A stretch of DNA of 64,000 bases from Natronomonas marina. GTDB taxonomy: Archaea; Halobacteriota; Halobacteria; Halobacteriales; Haloarculaceae. Shown piece by piece: positions 58,701 to 64,000 of the stretch. The translations under genes were made by a program, and so were the position numbers. Every line of letters starts with the position of its first letter. The first letter of the stretch is position 1. The DNA is taken from the NCBI RefSeq assembly GCF_024298905.1, contig NZ_CP101154.1:2170001-2234000 (forward strand). Reading direction: 5' to 3'. The notes under the pieces are model-generated. The model did no database searches. It saw only the letters and a list, made by a program, of their open reading frames with translations, and was not told the DNA's origin.

Positions 58701-59894
58701 ATGTTCGTATTCTTAGGCTCGTACAGTGGAGGCGGCGGAGGTTCGTCAAATGATGATTCGCAGGACGAGGAATCGACAGACGATCATACGCAAACTGATG
58801 TAGACGATTACACTGGTGATGGCGAAGGTGACGATTCTGGAGCAGATTCAGGCAGTGGTAAAGCCGCTGCTGCTGCTGCTGGCGCTGCCGGTGCCGCTGG
58901 GGCTGCAGGTGCAGGTGGTGCAGGTGCTGCCGGTACTGCTGCTTCAGGTGCCGGCGGCGGTGCGGTTACTGAGCCGCCCGAGGGTGAGGATTCCGGAGAC
59001 GCCGATGAACCAGATGAAGAAGAGTGTGAGGAAGAAGAGAATCAGCCGGAATCGCCAGATGTCGAAGAGTCGGATATAGAGCCGGAAGACGACATCGAGG
59101 AACCCGAGACGGAGGAAGACGCGGAAGAAGAGGATGCCGACGAGGAAGAACATGAAGACGAAGATGAGGAGGAAGATGAGGCGATGGTTGTGGTCCAGGA
59201 AGTCGATGCCCTGAGCGCGATGTCTTGGGGTGTCCAACCGGTGATGAAACACGTCGAGGAGTGCTACGGTGAAGAGATCGAACTTTCCTACAAACCAGCT
59301 CCCGTCCGAGAGTTCCACCCGGAGCAAGCGAAGCAGAAGTGGGTCGAGTGCAGCGAGGAACTGGAAATGCCAGTCGATCCTTCGTTCTGGGATGAGGACC
59401 CGCCGGAGTCCACGGAACTGGTCAACCGAGCATTCGAGGCAGCTATCCAGCAGTACCGAGGTATGGAGTACATCAGGAAGTTGTGGCGGCACGGTGTTGC
59501 GGCTGGCCGCGATATCAACGACCGAGAAATACTGACCGAGTTGGCCTCAGATCTGGGTCTGGACTTAGAACAGTTCGAGGAAGATCTTGACGAGGTGGAG
59601 GTAGAAGCCGGGGAGCGTGGCGAGCTTCCGTTCACGTTGATGGAAATCCAGGGTAATCCAGTTCCGAAGAATGGCCGTGTCCGGTACTCTGACTTCAAAA
59701 ATCAGTTCACGTTCCAGGGGGTAGAGGAGCAGGAGCCGCAGGAACTGCAGGTCTTTGTTGATGAGCACGGTCCTGTAGCTACACTAGAAGTGATGGAAGT
59801 CTACGGAATCCAGCGCGAGGACGCTCTACAACGCCTTGAAGACCTGGACGGTGTTTCGTCGTTCGAGGTCAGTGGCGAAAACTTCTGGCACTGA
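58701..59894 (+). CDS. FrnE/DsbA-like thioredoxin-fold protein with Gly/Ala and acidic repeat N-terminus, no CxxC
   Basis: A 397-residue protein. The first ~165 residues are low complexity: an Asp/Ser-rich stretch, a long Ala-Gly run (about 55-88) and an Asp/Glu-rich run ending near 160. The C-terminal ~230 residues read as a FrnE-like DsbA domain: DALSAMSWGVQPVMKHVEE, IELSYKPAPVREFHP, LEMPVDPSFWDEDPPEST, RAFEAAIQQYRGMEYI, then GLDLEQFEEDL. In FrnE the motif is D-x-C-x-W-SWG, but here the cysteines are Ser/Met (LSAMSWG), so redox activity is lost; it may act as a scaffold. An ATG lies three bases after the previous stop. Frame maintained across the repeats argues for a real gene. Confidence 0.7.
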   Translation: MFVFLGSYSGGGGGSSNDDSQDEESTDDHTQTDVDDYTGDGEGDDSGADSGSGKAAAAAAGAAGAAGAAGAGGAGAAGTAASGAGGGAVTEPPEGEDSGDADEPDEEECEEEENQPESPDVEESDIEPEDDIEEPETEEDAEEEDADEEEHEDEDEEEDEAMVVVQEVDALSAMSWGVQPVMKHVEECYGEEIELSYKPAPVREFHPEQAKQKWVECSEELEMPVDPSFWDEDPPESTELVNRAFEAAIQQYRGMEYIRKLWRHGVAAGRDINDREILTELASDLGLDLEQFEEDLDEVEVEAGERGELPFTLMEIQGNPVPKNGRVRYSDFKNQFTFQGVEEQEPQELQVFVDEHGPVATLEVMEVYGIQREDALQRLEDLDGVSSFEVSGENFWH

Positions 59895-59976
59895 GTTGAT
59901 CCTCTTTCGTCAAGGCTGCATCGTCTTTCGTGGTCGGCGTTGTCGATAGTCTGAACGTCTCTCCAACCCGTCCTTC

Positions 59977-60963
59977 TCACACCCACTCAAGCGCCGCGTT
60001 GTGCTGCGCGACATACTGCGGGTTCAAGCTCTCCTCCGGAACCGAGATTCGCTCCCCTGCACGGTCAATAATCGTCTCTTGGAGTACGTCACTCTGTGTT
60101 TCAAAGTCCGGGTTCACGCGCAACCGGTAGTCCACATCAATAGTGAACAGTTCCCGATCGAACGCCGCGTGATGCGTCTTACTGAGTGCCAACACGTTCG
60201 AGAGATCCGCCCTGTGTTCCGGATACTCACTCCACGACAAGACATGCGCCACGTCCAACAGGCCGGGATGATCCACACCAGACACCGGACACGTTCGTCC
60301 ATGACGGGATATCACAGTCGCACGGAACTCCGGATCGACCGAGCGAGCGTGGACAGTCGCTTTGTACGTCCCTGCATGCATTTCGGCATCGCTCACCGAC
60401 GGTGTCCAGTCCGAGTCACCCCACTCCTCTACCGCATTCTCAACGAACTGTAGACCGTCATCAGTCAACGCGTACTCGTCGCCGCGCTTCTCGACGAGCC
60501 CCATACTCCGCAGCCAATTCACCCGCTGCTTCGCCATGTCCGTCTCCCCGCGGCTCCACCCTAACTCCGGATGCGTGTCGAGTTGCTGTTCACTCACCTC
60601 TGTGAGCGTCATCGAACCAGCAGCCAACGCATACAGGAGACTCCGTAGCCCGACGTTCCGATCACACATAATTCGCAGCAGCGTTGCCACATCACGTTGA
60701 TCGGCATGCTTCCGACCAGCATCACCAAGCTCCCAGTGATCGTTTGACTGGCGCAGGAATCCGACCTGCTGGAGATAACTCACCCGCCGCATAATCGAAT
60801 CTCGACTGGACACGTTCTGGAACGAACCACGGTGCCACCCGACGAGTTCATCCGTTGTCGGCTGATGCGCTTCAACGAACTCAAGAATCGCATCCAGCGT
60901 CTCAACGTACCGTGTCCCACCGCCAAACATCGGGACGATACTACGGAGCCGATCCGGAGGCAT
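59977..60963 (-). CDS. HNH endonuclease with two winged-helix domains
   Basis: About 328 residues from the ATG at 60963. Residues 1-190 hold two winged-helix units (TTDELVGWHRGSFQNVSSRD, SYLQQVGFLRQSNDHW; then DMAKQRVNWLRSMGLVEKR). The C-terminal HNH domain has RHGRTCPVSGVDHPGLLDV followed by AHVLSWSEYPEHRADLSNVL and LSKTHHAAFDRELF, the HNH_2-type His, Asn and His residues. The longer frame to 61020 adds a Cys-rich stretch without the family character. It probably cuts DNA in restriction. Confidence 0.85.
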   Translation of the reverse strand: MPPDRLRSIVPMFGGGTRYVETLDAILEFVEAHQPTTDELVGWHRGSFQNVSSRDSIMRRVSYLQQVGFLRQSNDHWELGDAGRKHADQRDVATLLRIMCDRNVGLRSLLYALAAGSMTLTEVSEQQLDTHPELGWSRGETDMAKQRVNWLRSMGLVEKRGDEYALTDDGLQFVENAVEEWGDSDWTPSVSDAEMHAGTYKATVHARSVDPEFRATVISRHGRTCPVSGVDHPGLLDVAHVLSWSEYPEHRADLSNVLALSKTHHAAFDRELFTIDVDYRLRVNPDFETQSDVLQETIIDRAGERISVPEESLNPQYVAQHNAALEWV

Positions 60964-61096
60964 GAAGAAACAGTGACAGAGCTGGATGATGATTCTTTCT
61001 TTGTCAAAACAACCATTCAAACTCTACACAAACGGCTCTCAAGTATTGAAGCTACAAATCCTGGAACGTGAAAGCTAAAAAGACACTCTCTGAAGA

Positions 61097-61504
61097 TTAG
61101 CCTTCTGAAACCTCTCCGATGTCAGTGTCAATATATTGGTGGTATTCAAAGTAATTTTGATCCTCGATGTCCTCCGCCATCTCCTGAATACCTCCTTCTA
61201 AATATTTCTCCATGTAGTTCTTTAGCTCTTCAGGCGACGCGTCTTCGTGTCGACGTTCAATCATCGTCCGGAGCACCTTGTCCTGATCCAGCGATTCCAT
61301 CTTTAATGGTTTATTTGTACTCTCCGGCTCCTCTCGGCGCTTCTCCTTGAAACCAACCGCAATCGCTAGATTCGCTATCTGAGTGTTTTCCACTGGATTT
61401 CCGTCGTTGTTCTCTAATGTTTCATTGATAGAGGTCGCTACCTTCTCGAATTTCTCTGTTGTAACGTGAACTGTTTGAGCACCGGAAATTTCGTCGAATT
61501 TCAT
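61097..61504 (-). CDS. DndE-like small protein
   Basis: A 135-residue protein. Its N-terminal half (TVHVTTEKFEKVATSINETL, NTQIANLAIAVGFKEK) resembles DndE, in which a helix pair precedes the NILCRIALALSL-like segment, and its position directly after a DndD-like gene is where dndE lies in phosphorothioation loci. The C-terminal half (about 75-135) is an acidic helical tail longer than usual. The ATG overlaps the dndD-like stop by one base. Assignment rests more on order than on sequence. Confidence 0.5.
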   Translation of the reverse strand: MKFDEISGAQTVHVTTEKFEKVATSINETLENNDGNPVENTQIANLAIAVGFKEKRREEPESTNKPLKMESLDQDKVLRTMIERRHEDASPEELKNYMEKYLEGGIQEMAEDIEDQNYFEYHQYIDTDIGEVSEG

Positions 61505-63450
61505 TATTTCACCTTGTTAAGCTCCGAGTCCTTTCCATTAGGCTTGATTTGGTAGTGAGCTCCAATCTCCTGCTGAACGGATTCGCCGAGATCACGGAGT
61601 TCCGAGTCCGTTACGAGTAGCAGGAGTGGCTCATCGAGCGACGCAAAGAACTCACCCTGCGCCTCACTGTTAGTCAAATCAAGCCGCCCAGCAACGGTAT
61701 CGAACACGATCGTCGAGGAATAACGCGCGTACTTATTGAGGCCGAAAATAAAGCTGAGAGCGGTCAATTGCGATTCGCCAGCTGACGGCTGATGATTGAC
61801 CATATCTTTTGTCTCGCCATCAACCTCGACCAGCTGGAGAACATAAGAATCGTCCTCATCCGGGCTTCCACGGAAATCGAGTCCCTTGTAACGCTCGCTC
61901 ATAAACTCAGACTGCGCTACCTGATCGAACACCTCGTTCATCTCATCCCGAATCTTCTTCCGTTTCTCCCGGACGTGCTCCTCACGTATCGTTTTCAGTT
62001 TCTCAATAGCAGTCTTGGCCGCCTCAATCTTGTCGGTTACCTCTTCCAAATCCCTGTTCGAGGAACGCTCTTCCCGCTTATTCTCTAACTTCTTGATTTC
62101 CTGCTGTTTTTTCTGGATATCCTCTTCCCGATCCTCTATATCCTCTCGAAGATCTCTGATATCGTTTTCAAGCTGCTTGATGTTCTGTTCCAACGTGTCG
62201 CGCTCGCTTTCATCCGGAACACCTCCTAACTCATCTAATAGTTCATCACGTCGTTCCTGCTTGCCCTCGATCTTACTCGTAATTTCTTCAAGGCGAACCT
62301 GCTTGTCCCCAGGAGCATCTTCGGGTGGTTCAACAGAATCAAGCCTATCTCGCATCTCACGCAGTTCAACAATTCTTTCCGTGATTTGCTCTTTCAAGTC
62401 CTCATCGTGGTCCTCGTGATCGTGCTGCTTCAGATATTCAATATCCTCATTTCCACAGATCGGACACTCACCCTCTCGGGCCTCCTCAGTTAATTCGTAG
62501 ATAATCTGATTACGCTCAATCTCCGACAGCTGCTTATCGTATTCCTCAATCTGTCTCTCAAGCTCCTGCTTCAAATCGGCTATATCATCAAACAGAATAG
62601 CGTAGCGGAGCTCCTTCCACGACTCGTTCAACTCAGAAAGAATCCTGACCTTATCCTGTTGCAGGTCCTGAATCGCCTCTTCTAAGTCGTTGATCTCCTC
62701 AATCTTCTCCTCATTTAGCTCTTCTAGCTCCTCACGCGTCTCCTCCAGTATATCATTCTTTTCCTGAATCTTGTCACGATCTTCCTCATTTTGCTCCTTC
62801 AGGTCCTTGATATCATCCCGGTACTCCGATATTTCTTGTACAATCTCGTCGCGCTCACTTGCTTCCTCCTCAATCTTATCTCGACGAGGAATCAACCGGT
62901 CCTCCAGCAGATCCTCAAGATCGTTCTGAGCATTGATTATTGTTCGATGCTTGAGAACAGTCTCAATCTCACGCTTCACCTGCTGCCCGGCATCTTCCTC
63001 GATCAGCCTCTGGATTCGTTCGCCATCTAAAAAGAAAAAGTCCTTCAGCTGCTCAGGGAGGATCTCTTCGATCTGGTTCTGAGCCTCTTCATCAGAATAG
63101 GTATTGGTATTCCCGATTAATGTAGTCTCTTCGTATGCACGCCCCTGTGTATGGTTGAACCGGTCGATTTCCCGGATAAGAGTGTAGTTCCTCTCACCTT
63201 CTTTGAATTTGATTTCGACCGACATTTTCTCTTCTCGGTCCTGCTTTGCACGTTCGTTCCAGTGCTCCGAATAATTCGTGCCGGGCCCATCTCCACCGTA
63301 TAGACCCCACTGGATCGCTGTATGAAGACTGGTCTTTCCCCCTCCCTGATCACCTTCTACTACGTGTATAGAACCATCGCGGTCGGTGAGGTCCAAGTGA
63401 GAATCCCGGTATGGCCGGAAGTTGACTATCTCTATAGATTGTAGCTTCAT
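61504..63450 (-). CDS. DndD-like SMC/AAA ATPase
   Basis: A 648-residue ATPase. MKLQSIEIVNFRPYRDSHLD starts the N-lobe, Walker A is EGDQGGGKTSLHTAIQWGL (about 33-51), and a long Glu/Lys coiled coil with a zinc hook (ECPICGNEDIE, about 329-339) follows; the C-lobe has PSAGESQLTALSFIFGLN as ABC signature, IVFDTVAGRLDL as Walker B and LLLLVTDSEL as H-loop-like strand. Length and domain order match DndD of DNA phosphorothioation; SbcC relatives are longer. Start ATG overlaps the stop of the 60-residue gene (ATGA). Confidence 0.78.
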   Translation of the reverse strand: MKLQSIEIVNFRPYRDSHLDLTDRDGSIHVVEGDQGGGKTSLHTAIQWGLYGGDGPGTNYSEHWNERAKQDREEKMSVEIKFKEGERNYTLIREIDRFNHTQGRAYEETTLIGNTNTYSDEEAQNQIEEILPEQLKDFFFLDGERIQRLIEEDAGQQVKREIETVLKHRTIINAQNDLEDLLEDRLIPRRDKIEEEASERDEIVQEISEYRDDIKDLKEQNEEDRDKIQEKNDILEETREELEELNEEKIEEINDLEEAIQDLQQDKVRILSELNESWKELRYAILFDDIADLKQELERQIEEYDKQLSEIERNQIIYELTEEAREGECPICGNEDIEYLKQHDHEDHDEDLKEQITERIVELREMRDRLDSVEPPEDAPGDKQVRLEEITSKIEGKQERRDELLDELGGVPDESERDTLEQNIKQLENDIRDLREDIEDREEDIQKKQQEIKKLENKREERSSNRDLEEVTDKIEAAKTAIEKLKTIREEHVREKRKKIRDEMNEVFDQVAQSEFMSERYKGLDFRGSPDEDDSYVLQLVEVDGETKDMVNHQPSAGESQLTALSFIFGLNKYARYSSTIVFDTVAGRLDLTNSEAQGEFFASLDEPLLLLVTDSELRDLGESVQQEIGAHYQIKPNGKDSELNKVK

Positions 63451-63629
63451 TTTTTATCTTCGAGGTAGTTATCTAAGAATCCTTCAAGAGCGTCTTTCTT
63501 TCCGCGACGTCTTGTTTTGTAGAGTTGCTGATCCTCCCAGTCGAGGATTTCCCGTAACATCTGTTTCGTGTGGAAGTCGTCAACTTCCTCATCTAAGATA
63601 TCCTCGATGTCCGGATCAATTCCTGTCAT
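63447..63629 (-). CDS. 60-residue acidic protein in the Dnd-like operon
   Basis: A 60-residue helical protein (DPDIEDILDEEVDDFHTKQM, LREILDWEDQQLYKTRRRG) with both flanking genes overlapping it by four bases (ATGA on each side). That tight coupling and consistent composition argue for a real protein, probably a small subunit or adaptor. No family recognised. Confidence 0.65.
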   Translation of the reverse strand: MTGIDPDIEDILDEEVDDFHTKQMLREILDWEDQQLYKTRRRGKKDALEGFLDNYLEDKK

Positions 63630-64000
63630 TCGAGATCGTACTGCGTGATGGCACGACTTAATCTTAAAATACGGGGATCATTCTCCATCTTATTCGCTGC
63701 ATCGGCATTCATAATACGTAGACGCTGTAGTTCGCGCTCGATAAGCGAAATCTCAGCAGGGACAAGATCAGCCTCCCCTGCTTTGATTTTCTCAAGATCA
63801 ACTGGTAAAGTGACGAAGTCATAGAGATGGGCCGGTTCGTCACTTTCTGCTTCACGCAAGATACGGCCACGTCGCTGCACGGCCTCTCGCTCCGTGGTAG
63901 AACTCGTTACCAATATAGCTGAGTCACACTCAGGTACGTCGATACCCTCCGTAAGGCAATCAATAGAAACCAAGACATCAATTTTCCCACCCTCAAAATG
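63626..64000 (-). CDS. SF2 helicase, C-terminal part (gene cut by the window edge)
   Basis: The frame is open to the right edge; the visible 124 residues are the end of a superfamily 2 helicase. Motif V is VSIDCLTEGIDVPECDSAIL and motif VI EREAVQRRGRILRE, with the Arg fingers in QRRGR. A LYDFVTLP strand and a helical tail follow. It is the first visible gene of a four-gene overlapping operon with DndD-like and DndE-like genes. Restriction-type SF2 helicases accompany several DNA-modification systems. Confidence 0.85.
   Translation of the reverse strand, partial: HFEGGKIDVLVSIDCLTEGIDVPECDSAILVTSSTTEREAVQRRGRILREAESDEPAHLYDFVTLPVDLEKIKAGEADLVPAEISLIERELQRLRIMNADAANKMENDPRILRLSRAITQYDLE

Noticed and set aside
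1..64000. CRISPR arrays or long tandem repeats
   Set aside because: No regularly spaced repeats were seen on reading; only the Gly/Ala and acidic codon repeats of the gene at 58701 and the short inverted repeats listed.

Overview
The window is haloarchaeal (class Halobacteria) DNA. Evidence: strongly acidic proteins, very high GC with NNC/NNG codons on the left, TATA-box promoters about 25 bases upstream of apparently leaderless starts, dodecin, the TbsP regulator, a GlyA/FolD one-carbon pair, Tat-lipoprotein style export, and small haloarchaea-restricted families. No CRISPR array, rRNA or integrase gene was seen.

There are two regions. (1) Bases 1-17.7 kb look like ordinary chromosome: a degenerate 2-isopropylmalate/homocitrate-synthase-like protein, Nudix hydrolase, folD, a lipoprotein coupled to a flavoprotein disulfide reductase, a DoxX-like membrane protein coupled to glyA, a CHAT protease-like protein, TbsP, a YcaO enzyme, MscS, a Usp, a 5'-nucleotidase, a class V aminotransferase, dodecin, an IscA-type Fe-S protein and tRNA-Val(CAC). 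Genes are tightly packed, often with 1-4 base overlaps. (2) From the tRNA to the right edge the base composition drops and becomes patchy, and the content turns into a genomic island with fragments (sfsA, transposase, tRNA piece, a duplicated gene tail), inverted repeats and many nuclease or ATPase genes.

The most striking unit lies at 23.9-33.9 kb. It has five same-strand genes: a PLD-nuclease/AAA-like fusion, then Mre11-like, Rad50-like, NurA-like and HerA-like proteins. The last four overlap by 1 or 4 bases. They unite both archaeal DNA-end-processing machines in one transcription unit inside an island, headed by an extra nuclease, and are the best candidate for an undescribed defence or plasmid-maintenance system. 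A KTSC protein, an OLD-family ATPase/TOPRIM nuclease, an HhH-GPD-like protein and a GmrSD-like type IV restriction enzyme follow.

From 39.6 to 61 kb there is a small inverted-repeat-bounded cassette with an amphi-Trp gene, uncharacterised small genes, a DUF429 protein, a rhomboid-like protease, several PD-(D/E)XK-type nucleases, a DUF2075 helicase coupled to a MazG-like pyrophosphohydrolase, a CBS-HEPN protein convergent with a large membrane protein, a CARF/HTH regulator of the HFX_2341 type facing a GIY-YIG nuclease across two palindromes, a TIM-barrel-like protein paired with a cysteine-less FrnE-like protein, and an HNH nuclease. The right edge (61.1-64 kb) is a minus-strand operon, cut by the window, that resembles a DNA phosphorothioation (Dnd) locus: SF2 helicase, 60-residue protein, DndD-like ATPase, DndE-like protein.

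Functions were assigned by reading motifs; no database search was run. Start codons were moved from the longest frame where promoter position or domain start argued for it.
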